A stretch of 64,000 nucleotides of DNA from Hydrogenophaga sp. IBVHS2 (lineage in GTDB: Bacteria > Pseudomonadota > Gammaproteobacteria > Burkholderiales > Burkholderiaceae_C): positions 186,001 to 250,000 of the forward strand of contig NZ_NFUT01000002.1 of NCBI RefSeq assembly GCF_002127215.1, read 5' to 3'. Shown piece by piece: positions 7,897 to 17,951 of the stretch. The notes beneath the pieces are model-generated. The model was not told the DNA's origin. It made no database searches and saw nothing but the letters and a program-made list of their open reading frames with translations. A program made the translations under genes and the position numbers. Every line of letters begins with the position of its first letter. Within the stretch, counting starts at the first letter, position 1.

Positions 7897-8997
7897 TCAG
7901 CGCGGCGCGTTGCGGGCTGCCTCCACCCGGGCCTGCACCGCCTCGCCCAGCTCGATCACGGCCAGCGCGTAGTAGCTGCTCCAGTTGTAGCGGGTGACCA
8001 CATAGAAGTTCTCGGTGCCCGCCACATAGGTGGACGGGGCACCGGCGTTCTGCAGCTCCACCAGCGCCAGCGGACCGGTGTGGGCGGCAGCGGCGCCCTC
8101 CAGCCCGGCCCCCAGCGACTGCATGCGCGTGGCGCTGAAGGTGGGCAGGATGTCCGGGGCGAGCAGGGTGTCCAGATCGGTCCGTCCGGCCTCCACCCGC
8201 ACCGGGTAGTGGGTGGGCATGCCGCTCTGCCAGCCGAACACCTGGAAGTAATGGGCCACCGAGCCGATCACGTCGGCCGGGCTGTTGAACAGGTCGATCT
8301 GGCCGTCCTCGTCGAAGTCGATCGCGTACTTGGCCCAGCTGCTGGGCATGAACTGCGGCCAGCCCATGGCACCGGCGTAGCTGCCGAGCAGGCTCAGGGG
8401 GTCGCGCCCGCTGCGGTTCATGAGGCTCAGGAACTGCTCCAGCTCGCCGCGGAAGAACTCGGTGCGCGCGGCCGCGCGCGGGTGCACCGAGGGGAAATCG
8501 AAGGCCAGCGTGACCAGCGCGTCCATCACCCGGAAGTTGCCGGTGTGCCGGCCATAGAGCGATTCCACGCCCAGCACGCCCACGATCAGGCTGGCCGGCA
8601 CGCCGAAGCGGGCTTCGGCGCGGGTCAGGGTGGCGGCGTGCTCTTCCCAGAAGCGCTGGCCGGCGTTCAGGCGGATGGGCTCGATGAAGCGCGCGCGGTA
8701 GGCCGCCCAGTTCTTGGGCTGGGTGGCGGGTGGCGGGGTGATGGCGCGGATGATGGCCGGCACCCGTTGCGCGGCGCCGATCTGGGCCCGTACCCAGGCC
8801 GGGTCCAGGTCGCGCCGGCTCGCCAGATCGTCGGCAAAGGCCATGGCCGCCGGGCTCTGGCTGTAGCTGAAGGGGGCCGGCGCCGGACGCGGCTCGGCCT
8901 TGCGGGGCGGGGCTGCGTGGACCGGAGAGAGGACGAGGGTGGCCAGCAGGGCCGACAGGATCAGGGCAGGGCGAAAGGTCAGGGAACGCAGGGTCAT
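7897..8997 (-). CDS. mltB: Lytic murein transglycosylase B (MltB/Slt35 type)
   Basis: The 366-residue protein starts with a cleavable signal peptide (hydrophobic core ALILSALLATLVL, probable cleavage after VHA near residue 28) and has no lipobox, so it should be a soluble periplasmic enzyme rather than the lipoprotein form. The catalytic glutamate is Glu145 in LGVESLYGRH, followed by SYAGAMGWPQFMPSSW, the family signature, and DFDEDGQIDL, which resembles the EF-hand-like calcium site of Slt35. It cleaves peptidoglycan glycan strands to form 1,6-anhydro ends. The start codon overlaps the stop of the transglutaminase gene (ATGA), making it the last gene of the moxR operon. Confidence 0.92.
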   Translation of the reverse strand: MTLRSLTFRPALILSALLATLVLSPVHAAPPRKAEPRPAPAPFSYSQSPAAMAFADDLASRRDLDPAWVRAQIGAAQRVPAIIRAITPPPATQPKNWAAYRARFIEPIRLNAGQRFWEEHAATLTRAEARFGVPASLIVGVLGVESLYGRHTGNFRVMDALVTLAFDFPSVHPRAAARTEFFRGELEQFLSLMNRSGRDPLSLLGSYAGAMGWPQFMPSSWAKYAIDFDEDGQIDLFNSPADVIGSVAHYFQVFGWQSGMPTHYPVRVEAGRTDLDTLLAPDILPTFSATRMQSLGAGLEGAAAAHTGPLALVELQNAGAPSTYVAGTENFYVVTRYNWSSYYALAVIELGEAVQARVEAARNAPR

Positions 8998-11027
8998 GGT
9001 CGGTTCGGGGCGGGCCAGGCCAGCTGGCGGTAGGCCCGCGACAGGTCGCGCAGCGGGGTCGCTGCCCCCGGACTGTACCGCTGCGCCTCCAGCCGCAGCA
9101 GCCAGGCAGCCACCGGCTCGCCGGCCTCGCCCCAATGCGCCCGCACCGCAGCGGCCAGGGTGCGGGGCGGGGCCTGGGGCGGCACGCTCAGGCCCGCCTT
9201 GACCAGCTGCCGGCGGGCCCGCTCCAGCAGGCGCAGCCAGGGCTCGTGCTGCTGGCGTTCCCACAGCGTCCAGGCGGCGCCCAGCAGGCTGGCCAGGGCC
9301 AGCAGACCGGCCATGACCTTGGCCAGATCGGTCCAGCTCGGCGACTCGAAGCCCAGCGATCGCAGCAGATCGAGCTGGCGGCCCTGGGTGTAGTTCAGCA
9401 CCCACTGGTTCCAGCGGTTGTTCACCGCCTCCCAGGTCTGGCGCATGCGGTTGACCAGCGCGTCGCTGAAGGTGTTACGCAGCACGCCGGTCAGGGCGCC
9501 GGCCACGCCGGTCTGCGGTGCGGCCAGCCGGTCGAACGAGCCGATGCGGCCCGGCATGACGGCGCCGGTGGGGTCGACCCGCACCCAGCCCTGGCCCTGC
9601 AGCCAGACCTCGGTCCAGGCATGGGCGTCGCGCTGGCGCACGGTCCAGAAGCCGTCGACCGCATTGACCTCGCCGCCCTGGTAGCCGGTGACGATGCGTG
9701 CCGGGATGTCCATGCCGCGCATCAGGATGGCAAAGCTGCTGGCGATGTGTTCGCAGAAGCCGCTCTTGCGGTCGAACCAGAACTCGTCGGCGGTGTCGCG
9801 GCCGTAGACGCCCGGGTCGAGCGTGTAGCTGTAGCCCCCGGTGCGCAGCAGGTCGAGCGCGGCCTGCACCAGGCGCGGGGCGTTCTCCGGCCCGGGGCCG
9901 TACTGGCGGCGCAGCTGCTGGGCCAGCTGCAGGGTGCGCGGGTTGTAGCTGGGGGGCAGGGTCAGGAAGTCCTGCAGCCCCAGCACCAGCTGCTGCGGGC
10001 CATGGCGGAATTCGGGGTAGGCCTGGGCGGTGAAGCGCACCAGCGATCCCATGGGCCGCTGGGTGAGCCACTGCAGCTCGTCGTTCATGCGCACCCGGGT
10101 GCCGGGCACCTCGGGCGGCGTGGCCGTGCCTTCCAGCACGAACAGCCAGGGCCGGTCGTGCGGCTCCATGGTCACTTCGTAGCCCAGTGGCTCACCGGCC
10201 ACCTGCAGATCGGCGCTGAGGCGGTTGCCCAGCCCGAAGTCCGATTCCAGCGGGCGCCATTCGCGGCCGTCGAAGGTGGAGAGCACCGGTCCCCGGAAAT
10301 AGATGCGGTCCTGGGGCGGCGTGGGCCCGTTGAAGCGCACCCGCAGCGCGATGCTCTCGTCCAGTGCCAGGCGGGCGATCTGGCCCACCCGCATCTGGCC
10401 CGACAGACCGCTGCGACCGGTTTCCGGGTCGCCGGGCGTTCCCCACAGCGGCGCCAGGCGGGGGAACAGCAGGAACAGCACCAGCATGATGGGGGCCCCC
10501 ATCAATGCCATGGAGCCGGCGATGCGCGCCGAGCGGGCCAGGCTCGGCCGGCCCACCGGCATGTGGGCGTTGACCAGCGCGGTCAGCAGACCCAGCAGCG
10601 CGATCAGGATGCCCGCTGCGGTGACCAGCGACTGCGAATAGAAGAAGTGGGTGAGCAGGGTGAAGAAGCCCAGGAAGAACACCACGAAGGCGTCGCGCCG
10701 GGCCCGCAGTTCCAGCGTCTTGAGCGCCAGCAGCACCACGATCAGCGTCACGCCCGCATCCCGCCCGACGAGGGTGCGGAAGGTGAAGAAGGTGGCACCC
10801 AGGGTGACGACCAGCAGCACCGCCCGCCAGATCCAGCCCGGCAGGGGCGCGCCGCGCACTGTGAGCACCGCCCGCCACACCAGCACGCCGGCGGTGATGC
10901 CGCTGCACCACCACGGAATGTGGGCGCTCTGCAGCAGCACCACCCAGGCGATCACGGCCAGCAGGAACAGCGTGTCGCGCGCTTCGCGCGGCAGGGCAGA
11001 CAGGGTGTCGATGAGGCGGTTCAGCAC
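8994..11027 (-). CDS. TgpA-like membrane-bound transglutaminase-like protein
   Basis: The 677-residue product has about six membrane helices in its first 200 residues, then a periplasmic domain with a papain-like transglutaminase triad: Cys425 in SGFCEHIASS, His469 in RDAHAWTEVW and Asp485 in VRVDPTGA. A final membrane helix (VMAGLLALASLLGAAW) and a cytoplasmic tail follow. This is the DUF3488-transglutaminase architecture of Pseudomonas TgpA. I chose the GTG at 11027 because GGAGG stands 10 bases ahead and the TM region begins at once; it overlaps the DUF58 stop by 7 bp. The moxR-DUF58-tgpA gene order is a recurrent set; the physiological substrate is not known. Confidence 0.88.
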   Translation of the reverse strand: MLNRLIDTLSALPREARDTLFLLAVIAWVVLLQSAHIPWWCSGITAGVLVWRAVLTVRGAPLPGWIWRAVLLVVTLGATFFTFRTLVGRDAGVTLIVVLLALKTLELRARRDAFVVFFLGFFTLLTHFFYSQSLVTAAGILIALLGLLTALVNAHMPVGRPSLARSARIAGSMALMGAPIMLVLFLLFPRLAPLWGTPGDPETGRSGLSGQMRVGQIARLALDESIALRVRFNGPTPPQDRIYFRGPVLSTFDGREWRPLESDFGLGNRLSADLQVAGEPLGYEVTMEPHDRPWLFVLEGTATPPEVPGTRVRMNDELQWLTQRPMGSLVRFTAQAYPEFRHGPQQLVLGLQDFLTLPPSYNPRTLQLAQQLRRQYGPGPENAPRLVQAALDLLRTGGYSYTLDPGVYGRDTADEFWFDRKSGFCEHIASSFAILMRGMDIPARIVTGYQGGEVNAVDGFWTVRQRDAHAWTEVWLQGQGWVRVDPTGAVMPGRIGSFDRLAAPQTGVAGALTGVLRNTFSDALVNRMRQTWEAVNNRWNQWVLNYTQGRQLDLLRSLGFESPSWTDLAKVMAGLLALASLLGAAWTLWERQQHEPWLRLLERARRQLVKAGLSVPPQAPPRTLAAAVRAHWGEAGEPVAAWLLRLEAQRYSPGAATPLRDLSRAYRQLAWPAPNRP

Positions 11028-12004
11028 AGTGCGAGTGCCTCCAGGCAGCGGTTGCGGTGGGCCAGCCCCTGGTCGGGGGCGATCTCCCGCCCGGGCAGGC
11101 GCAGCCCGTACGACAGGCCGAGCCGGTCGGCCATCAGCACCCAGGCGGTCAGGCGCTGCAGCCGGCCTTCCAGCCCGGCACCGCCGCAGCGCGAGTGGTC
11201 CAGCCAGAGCTGCACCCGCTCGCTGGAGAGGGTGTCGCGGCTGACCAGATCGTCGCGGCCGCTGGCAAAGGCCTGGGCGGCCCGTTTCCAGACCACCGCC
11301 TTGACCGGATCGCCCCGGCGGTAAGCGCGCACGCCGTCGAACTCGCCGGTGCTCTGGGCACGGGCCGCGCCGTGGCCGCCGGCCAGCGGCTCGCCCGGGG
11401 GCAGGGCCGGCGCATGGTCTTCCGGCGCCGGATACACCAGCACCTCGGATGCGGTGCGCCACACCGTCCAGACCCGGAAGGTGCCCAGCGGGAACAGCGT
11501 CTGCGCGGTCAGCGCCGGCAGCCGGTGCAGGCCCCGGCCCGGTGCCTGCCAGGCCACGCGCACCGTGCTGCTGCCCTGCGCGGGCACGTCGGTCCAGGCC
11601 AGCGAGGCCGGCGAGCCGTCATCGTGCAGCACGCCCAGGCCGATGCCCAGGCGCTCGCCGCGTTTTTCGCTCACCAGCCGGATGTCGAGCCGCACCGCCT
11701 CGTGCGCGTGCACCGGAACCGGGGTATCCAGATGCAGGGTGAGACCACGCAGGTTGCCGTGGCACACATGCATGCCCACCACCGCGCAGCCGGCGAGCAG
11801 GAAGGTCAGCAGGTAGCCCAGGTTGAGCTGGTAGTTGATGCTCGCCACCAGCAGCACCAGCAGGGTGATGGCCAGCATCCATCCCGGCCGGGTGGGCAGG
11901 ATGTAGACATTGCGCTGGGTGAGCACCAGCGTGTCGGACGCCTTGAGGCGCTGGAACAGCCAGGCCTGCAGCCGGCGGCGCAGAAAGCCGAGCGGCGTCT
12001 TCAT
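11021..12004 (-). CDS. DUF58 domain protein
   Basis: A 327-residue protein with two membrane helices near residues 42-82 (MLAITLLVLLVASINYQL and LLTFLLAGCAVVGMHVC), followed by a soluble part containing the DUF58 signature FDGVRAYRRGDPVKAVVWKR. DUF58 proteins are the standard partners of MoxR ATPases and have a von Willebrand A-like fold in their C-terminal half. The gene begins 5 bp after the moxR stop codon and overlaps the transglutaminase gene, so the products are probably made together. The function of the trio is thought to be assembly or activation of envelope proteins; nothing in the sequence says which. Confidence 0.88.
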   Translation of the reverse strand: MKTPLGFLRRRLQAWLFQRLKASDTLVLTQRNVYILPTRPGWMLAITLLVLLVASINYQLNLGYLLTFLLAGCAVVGMHVCHGNLRGLTLHLDTPVPVHAHEAVRLDIRLVSEKRGERLGIGLGVLHDDGSPASLAWTDVPAQGSSTVRVAWQAPGRGLHRLPALTAQTLFPLGTFRVWTVWRTASEVLVYPAPEDHAPALPPGEPLAGGHGAARAQSTGEFDGVRAYRRGDPVKAVVWKRAAQAFASGRDDLVSRDTLSSERVQLWLDHSRCGGAGLEGRLQRLTAWVLMADRLGLSYGLRLPGREIAPDQGLAHRNRCLEALALC

Positions 12005-12009
12005 GCGGC

Positions 12010-12930
<921 letters not shown>

Positions 12931-12976
12931 GGATCGGTGCGGGCTGGAATGCCGCGAACCTTACCGTAATTCCGCC

Positions 12977-13930
12977 ATGAGACAGGCCACGGGCTATTTC
13001 ACCCACAAGGATTGCTGGAGACACGAGATGGGCGCCGGCCACCCGGAATGCCCGGAGCGCCTGAGCGCCATCGAGGACCGGCTGCTGATCACCGGGCTGG
13101 ACGTGGCGCTGGAGCGCCGCGAGGCCACCCCGGCCTCCATCGCCGACCTCGAACTCGCCCACGACCGCATGCACCTGGCCGCGCTGCGCGGCCTCTCGGA
13201 CAACCTGCGCGACGAGGTGGCGGCCGGCGGCCCGTCCCACGCCCAGATCGACCCCGACACCTCCATCAACCTGCACAGCTGGGACGCCATCCTGATGGCC
13301 GCCGGCGCGGCCATCGACGCCACCGATGCGGTGATGGCCGGCGAGCTGGCCAACGCCTTCTGCGCGGTGCGCCCGCCCGGCCACCACGCCACCCGCGGCC
13401 AGGCCATGGGGTTCTGCTTCGTCAACAACGTGGCGGTGGCGGCGCGTTACGCGCTGGAACGCCATGGGCTGCAGCGCGTGGCCATCATCGATTTCGACGT
13501 GCACCACGGCAACGGCACCGAGGACATCGTCGCCGGCGACGACCGCATCCTCATGTGCAGCTTCTACCAGCACCCGTTCTACCCGGCCTGCGACCATTCC
13601 ACGGCGGCCAACCTGGTCAACATTCCGGTGCCGGCGTACACCAAGGGCATGGACATCCGCGAGCTGATCGACGTGATGTGGCTGCCCAGGCTCGATGCCC
13701 ACAGGCCCGAGCTGATCTTCATCAGCGCGGGCTTCGATGCCCACCGCGAGGACGACATGGCCCAGCTCGGGCTGGTGGAGCAGGACTATGCGTGGATGAC
13801 CTCCCGCATCAAGGAAGTGGCCCAGCGCCACGCGCAAGGCCGCATCGTGAGCTGCCTGGAAGGCGGCTATGCCCTCAGCGCCCTGGCCCGCAGCGTGGAG
13901 GCCCATCTGCGCGTGCTGGCCGACGTCTGA
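12977..13930 (+). CDS. Histone deacetylase family zinc amidohydrolase
   Basis: In bacteria this fold hydrolyses acetyl groups from small molecules such as acetylpolyamines or from proteins such as acetyl-CoA synthetase. The 317-residue product carries the family landmarks: GAGHPECPERL near residue 19, RPPGHHATRG with the active-site His136-His137, and the zinc-binding IIDFDVHHGNGTED (Asp174, His176) with a later SAGFDAHRED. The ATG at 12977 was chosen because it preserves the conserved TGYFTHKDC strand; a longer frame extends upstream but reads into moxR antisense. It lies 16 bp ahead of the crotonase gene and is probably cotranscribed with it. The true substrate cannot be told. Confidence 0.9.
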   Translation: MRQATGYFTHKDCWRHEMGAGHPECPERLSAIEDRLLITGLDVALERREATPASIADLELAHDRMHLAALRGLSDNLRDEVAAGGPSHAQIDPDTSINLHSWDAILMAAGAAIDATDAVMAGELANAFCAVRPPGHHATRGQAMGFCFVNNVAVAARYALERHGLQRVAIIDFDVHHGNGTEDIVAGDDRILMCSFYQHPFYPACDHSTAANLVNIPVPAYTKGMDIRELIDVMWLPRLDAHRPELIFISAGFDAHREDDMAQLGLVEQDYAWMTSRIKEVAQRHAQGRIVSCLEGGYALSALARSVEAHLRVLADV

Positions 13931-13946
13931 CATCCGGAGTGTTTCC

Positions 13947-14732
13947 ATGACCGTACCGCAGGACCTGCTGCTGCACCACCGCGACGACCGCGGCGTGCAC
14001 ACCCTCACGCTGAACCATCCCAAGGCCTTCAATGTGCTGTCCGAGGCCATGCTCGCGGCCCTGCGCGACGGCGTCGCGCAGGTGGCGGCCGATCCTGCCG
14101 CCCGCGTGCTGGTGATCGCTGCCGAAGGCCGGGCCTTCTGCGCCGGCCACGACCTCAAGGAAATGAAGGCCCGCCCGGAGCAGGCCTACTACCAGGAGCT
14201 GTTCGCGCGCTGCTCGCGCCTGATGATGTCGCTGCGTGCGCTGGACGTGCCGGTGGTGGCCCGGGTGCAGGGCCTGGCCACGGCAGCCGGTTGCCAGCTG
14301 GTGGCGCAGTGCGATCTGGCGGTGGCGGCCGAGGGCGCGACCTTCGGCGTCAACGGCATCGATGTCGGTCTGTTCTGTGCCACCCCCGGTGTGGCGCTGT
14401 CGCGCAACCTGCTGCCCAAGCAGGCCATGGAGATGCTCATGACCGGCGACTTCATCGACGCGCAGCAGGCGCTCTCTCGCGGTCTGGTGAACCGCGTGGT
14501 GCCCGCCGGGGAACTTGACGCCGCGCTGGAGGCTCTGGTGAAGAAGCTGCTGGCCAAGCCGCGCGAGGCGCTGGCCCTGGGCAAGCAGCTGTTCTACCGC
14601 CAGCTCGAGACCGGCATGGATGCCGCGTACCAGCTCGCCGGCCACACCATGGCCTGCAACATGGCCCATCCGGTGGCCCAGGAGGGCGTGCAGGCCTTCA
14701 TCGACAAACGCGTGCCGTCCTGGCGCGCCTGA
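13947..14732 (+). CDS. Enoyl-CoA hydratase/isomerase (crotonase) family protein
   Basis: The 261-residue protein has the crotonase oxyanion-hole motif AFCAGHDLKEM near residues 63-73 and the second conserved block VQGLATAAGCQLVAQCDLA. In classical enoyl-CoA hydratases the region after the second block holds a catalytic glutamate in a GxxPGxGG context; here it reads GLFCATPGVALSR, as in ECHDC3-like proteins, so standard hydratase activity is doubtful. A ribosome-binding site (CCGGAG) precedes the ATG. It sits between the amidohydrolase and the mechanosensitive channel. The CoA-ester fold is sure, the reaction is not. Confidence 0.85.
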   Translation: MTVPQDLLLHHRDDRGVHTLTLNHPKAFNVLSEAMLAALRDGVAQVAADPAARVLVIAAEGRAFCAGHDLKEMKARPEQAYYQELFARCSRLMMSLRALDVPVVARVQGLATAAGCQLVAQCDLAVAAEGATFGVNGIDVGLFCATPGVALSRNLLPKQAMEMLMTGDFIDAQQALSRGLVNRVVPAGELDAALEALVKKLLAKPREALALGKQLFYRQLETGMDAAYQLAGHTMACNMAHPVAQEGVQAFIDKRVPSWRA

Positions 14733-14749
14733 TCCGTTTTCCCGAACCC

Positions 14750-16078
14750 ATGACCGTTGCCGCTTCCGCTCCCAAACCCATCGACGATCTCGGCCTCTGG
14801 GCCGCTTCCTTCCTCCAGCCCACCGTCCTGATCGAATTTGCCGCCCTGGCCCTGGCGGTGCTCCTGGCCTGGGGCCTGGCCTGGCTGGTGCGCCGCTCGG
14901 CAGCGGCGGGCCAGAACCACACCAGCGTCCTGTTCGGTCGCCGCCTGATCGATGGCGTGCTGTTCCCGGTGCTGCTGTTGCTGCTGGGTTACCTGGCCCG
15001 GGCCCTGCTGTCGCTGTGGGTGCCGCTGGCGGCCTTCAAGGTGATCATCCCGGTGCTGGTGTCGCTGGTGGTGATCCGGGTCGGGGTGAAGGTGCTGCAG
15101 GTGGCCTTCGCCCAGGCGCCCTGGGTGCGGGCGCTGGAGCGCACCATTTCTTGGGTGGCCTGGCTGGCCATGGTGCTGTGGGTGAGCGGCCTGCTGCCGG
15201 TGGTGCTGGCCGAGCTCGACCAGATCACCTGGAAGGTCGGCAGCAGCACGCTGAGCGTGCGCACCCTGATCGAAGGGGGCCTGACCGCCGGCGCCGTGCT
15301 CATCCTCATGCTGTGGGTGTCCTCGGCCATCGAGGCCCGGCTGCTGCGCCATGCCGCCGGCAGCGACCTGTCGCTGCGCAAGGCGGTGAGCAATGCCACC
15401 CGGGCGCTGCTGCTGTTCGTGGGCATGATCATTGCGCTGTCGGCCGTGGGCATCGACCTCACGGCCCTGTCGGTGCTGGGTGGCGCCATCGGCGTGGGTC
15501 TGGGTTTCGGCCTGCAGAAACTGGCGTCCAACTATGTGAGCGGCTTCGTGATCCTGGCCGAGCGCAGCATGCGCATCGGCGACATGGTGCGGGTCGACAA
15601 CTTCGAGGGCCGCATCACCGACATCAATGCGCGCTACACCCTGATCCGCTCGGCCACCGGGCGCGAATCCATCGTGCCCAACGAGCTGCTCATCATCAAC
15701 CGGGTGGAGAACCTGTCTCTGGCCGACGCCCGCGTGTGGCTGTCCACCGTGGTCTCGGTGGCCTACGACAGCGATGTGGATCTGGTCATCCGCCTGCTCA
15801 CCGAGGCCGCTGCCGCGCAGGAGCGGGTGCTCAAGGACCCGGGTCCGTCGGCGGCCCTGTCGGCCTTTGGTGCCGACGGTCTGGAGTTCACCGTGGGCTA
15901 CTGGATCGCCGATCCGGAAAACGGCCAGCTCAACATCCGCTCGGCCATCAACCTGGCCATCCTGGATGCGCTGCGCCGGCACGGCATCGAGATTCCCTAC
16001 CCGCAGCGGGTGCTGCATGTGAAGGCGGGCGACGGTCCTGCCGCCGTCGCCGCGCCCAAGGCCATCACCGGCCCATGA
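14750..16078 (+). CDS. MscS-type mechanosensitive channel family protein
   Basis: A 442-residue membrane protein with about five hydrophobic segments in the first 250 residues, followed by the pore-lining helix and beta domain of MscS. The signature is LSVLGGAIGVGLGFGLQKLA then SNYVSGFVILAERSMRIGD, with the Gly/Ala-rich TM3 packing surface. The following VDNFEGRITDINARYT is the middle beta domain. These channels release osmolytes under membrane tension; larger members may have regulated roles. The last 14 bp overlap the end of the convergent dctM gene, so the two transcripts are complementary at their 3' ends. Confidence 0.9.
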   Translation: MTVAASAPKPIDDLGLWAASFLQPTVLIEFAALALAVLLAWGLAWLVRRSAAAGQNHTSVLFGRRLIDGVLFPVLLLLLGYLARALLSLWVPLAAFKVIIPVLVSLVVIRVGVKVLQVAFAQAPWVRALERTISWVAWLAMVLWVSGLLPVVLAELDQITWKVGSSTLSVRTLIEGGLTAGAVLILMLWVSSAIEARLLRHAAGSDLSLRKAVSNATRALLLFVGMIIALSAVGIDLTALSVLGGAIGVGLGFGLQKLASNYVSGFVILAERSMRIGDMVRVDNFEGRITDINARYTLIRSATGRESIVPNELLIINRVENLSLADARVWLSTVVSVAYDSDVDLVIRLLTEAAAAQERVLKDPGPSAALSAFGADGLEFTVGYWIADPENGQLNIRSAINLAILDALRRHGIEIPYPQRVLHVKAGDGPAAVAAPKAITGP

Positions 16079-17360
16079 AGCCCGGCAGCCACAGGGCGAT
16101 GGCCGGGAAGGCCACCAGAATGCCCAGGCGGACCACGTCGGCCAGAACGAAAGGCCAGACACCCTTGAAGATGTCGGCCAGCTTGACCGAGGGCAGCAGC
16201 GAGTTGATGACGAACAGGTTCATGCCCACCGGCGGCGAGATCATGCCGATCTCCACCACGGTGACGATCAGCACGCCGAACCACACCGGGTCGAAGCCCA
16301 GGCCGACGATCACCGGGAAGAACACCGGGATGGTCAGCAGCACCATGGAGAGCTCCTCCATGACCAGGCCCAGCAGCACATAGATCACCATCATGGCCGC
16401 CACCACCATGATGGGGTGGGGGCTGAACTGCAGCAGCCAGTCGCGCAGGTCGCCCGGCATGCTGGTGAAGTTCACGAAGCTGGTGAAGATCATGGCGCCG
16501 ATCAGGATGGTGAACAGCATGGCCGTGGTGCGGGTGCTCTCCATCAGGATGTCCAGCAGGCTGCGCCAGGTCAGCGAACCCCGGGCCAGCGCGAACAGGA
16601 AGGCACCGGCCGCGCCCACACCGGCGCCTTCGGTGGCGGTGAACACGCCGCCGTAGATGCCGCCGATGACGAGGGCGAACAGCACGCCCACGCCCCAGAT
16701 GCCACGCACCGCGCGCAGGCGGCCGGCCCAGTCGGTGCGCTCGGCCGGCGGGCCGGCCAGCGGATCGCGCCAGGTCACCACCACCACCGCCAGGCACAGG
16801 CAGACGATGGCCACCAGGCCGGGCAGGATGCCGGCGATGAACAGCTTGCCGATGTCGGTCTCGGTGATGATCCCGTAGATCACCATGATGGTGGACGGCG
16901 GAATCAGGATGCCCAGCGTGCCGCCGGAGGCGATGGCCCCGGTGGCCAGCGTGTCGCGGTAGCCGTGGCGCTTCATCTCGGGGTAGGCCACGCGGGTCAT
17001 GGTGGCGGCGGTGGCAATCGACGAGCCGCAGATGGCGCCGAAGCCGCCGGAGGCGATGATGCTGGCCATGGCCAGCCCGCCGCGCCGGTGCCCCACGAAG
17101 GCGTTGGCGGCGGCGTACAGCTCGCGCGCCATGCCGGCGCGGGCCACGAAGTTGCCCATCAGCACGAACAGCGGAATGACCGACAGCACGTACTGGAAGC
17201 CGGTCTCGAAGATCACCTGGCTGGTGCTGGCAAAGGCCGGCGTCCAGCCCCGCATCAGGCCCAGCCCGACCAGCCCCACCAGCGCCATCGACAGGGCCAG
17301 CGGCACCCGCAGGAAGGCCAGGATGAAGACCCCCAGAAAACCCAGTGCGGCTTCGATCAT
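16065..17360 (-). CDS. dctM: TRAP transporter large permease, DctM type
   Basis: A 431-residue protein with about twelve membrane helices and the DctM family blocks FVGHRRGGLAMASIIASGGFG-like near residue 90, ASGGTLGILIPPSTIMVIYG and VVEIGMISPPVGMNLFV. DctM forms the elevator-type transport core that works with DctQ and the binding protein DctP, driven by sodium. The start codon overlaps the dctQ stop (ATGA). A longer frame exists upstream but reads antisense sequence inside dctQ. The substrate class (often C4-dicarboxylates or other organic acids) cannot be told from this component. Confidence 0.92.
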   Translation of the reverse strand: MIEAALGFLGVFILAFLRVPLALSMALVGLVGLGLMRGWTPAFASTSQVIFETGFQYVLSVIPLFVLMGNFVARAGMARELYAAANAFVGHRRGGLAMASIIASGGFGAICGSSIATAATMTRVAYPEMKRHGYRDTLATGAIASGGTLGILIPPSTIMVIYGIITETDIGKLFIAGILPGLVAIVCLCLAVVVVTWRDPLAGPPAERTDWAGRLRAVRGIWGVGVLFALVIGGIYGGVFTATEGAGVGAAGAFLFALARGSLTWRSLLDILMESTRTTAMLFTILIGAMIFTSFVNFTSMPGDLRDWLLQFSPHPIMVVAAMMVIYVLLGLVMEELSMVLLTIPVFFPVIVGLGFDPVWFGVLIVTVVEIGMISPPVGMNLFVINSLLPSVKLADIFKGVWPFVLADVVRLGILVAFPAIALWLPGFMGR

Positions 17361-17851
17361 GTCGGCTCTCCGCTGCGCCTGACGTCCGGGGCCTGCACGA
17401 ACACGAACAGCAGGTGCACCAGCGCCGTGACCGCCAGCAGGCCCGCCATCAGCCAGGCCACCGGTGCGATCGACCACTGCAGGTAGACCGTGGTGTCGCC
17501 GTATTCGGCGAACCGCTGTGCGCGCGTGTGCAGCAGCCAGCCCAGCAGCGCGAAGGTGGCGGCGCAGATCAGGTGCACCACGCGGGCCTGCACTGCCTTG
17601 ATGCGATCACCCAGGAAGGCATCGAGCGAGTCGAACACCACATGTTCGTTGCGCCAGGACACCAGCGGCATGGCCCCGAAGATGACCACCACCATCAGGA
17701 TCTCGGTCAGCTCCAGACCGCCCGGCACCGACTGGCTGAAGAAGCGCCGGCCCGAGACGTCCACCACCGTGAGCCACATGATGGCGAACAGGGCCGCAGC
17801 GGCCAGCAGGCCGGTGGTCCAGCGCAGCAGTCTTTCCAACGAGGCGAGCAT
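17357..17851 (-). CDS. dctQ: TRAP transporter small permease, DctQ type
   Basis: The 164-residue protein has four predicted membrane helices, with TM1 reading LLAAAALFAIMWLTVVDVSG, followed by the conserved GRRFF turn. This is the usual size and topology of DctQ, the small subunit that braces DctM in the inner membrane. It lies between dctP and dctM, overlapping the latter by the ATGA junction and separated from dctP by 100 bp containing two hairpins. Sequence identity in DctQ proteins is low generally, so the context of the neighbouring dctM and dctP carries much of the assignment. Confidence 0.88.
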   Translation of the reverse strand: MLASLERLLRWTTGLLAAAALFAIMWLTVVDVSGRRFFSQSVPGGLELTEILMVVVIFGAMPLVSWRNEHVVFDSLDAFLGDRIKAVQARVVHLICAATFALLGWLLHTRAQRFAEYGDTTVYLQWSIAPVAWLMAGLLAVTALVHLLFVFVQAPDVRRSGEPT

Positions 17852-17875
17852 GTTCTTGTGCTTCCGGATGCAATG

Positions 17876-17935
17876 AGGCCGGCGTGCAGCGTGCGGGCTG
17901 CGGCGCCGGCCTGAAGTGAACCCGCCGCAGCGGGT
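17876..17935 (-). promoter_or_regulatory. Two strong hairpins between dctP and dctQ
   Basis: The first stem pairs AGGCCGGCG (17876-17884) with CGCCGGCCT (17904-17912) and encloses an inner GCAGC/GCTGC stem. The second pairs ACCCGC with GCGGGT around a CGCA loop (17920-17935). No T-run follows on the minus strand, so a processing or partial-termination role that leaves more dctP than dctQM message is more likely than full termination. This is inference from similar binding-protein operons. Confidence 0.6.
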
Positions 17936-17951
17936 CAGCCGAGGACGACGG

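Noticed and set aside
7890..7899. TGAGCGCTCA palindrome as a terminator
   Set aside because: It arises from two facing TGA stop codons, is only 10 bp, cannot form a loop and lacks a T-run.
9135..11324. 729-residue open frame opposite the transglutaminase gene
   Set aside because: Gln/Gly/His/Ala-rich shadow of the real gene, which has membrane helices and an intact catalytic triad.
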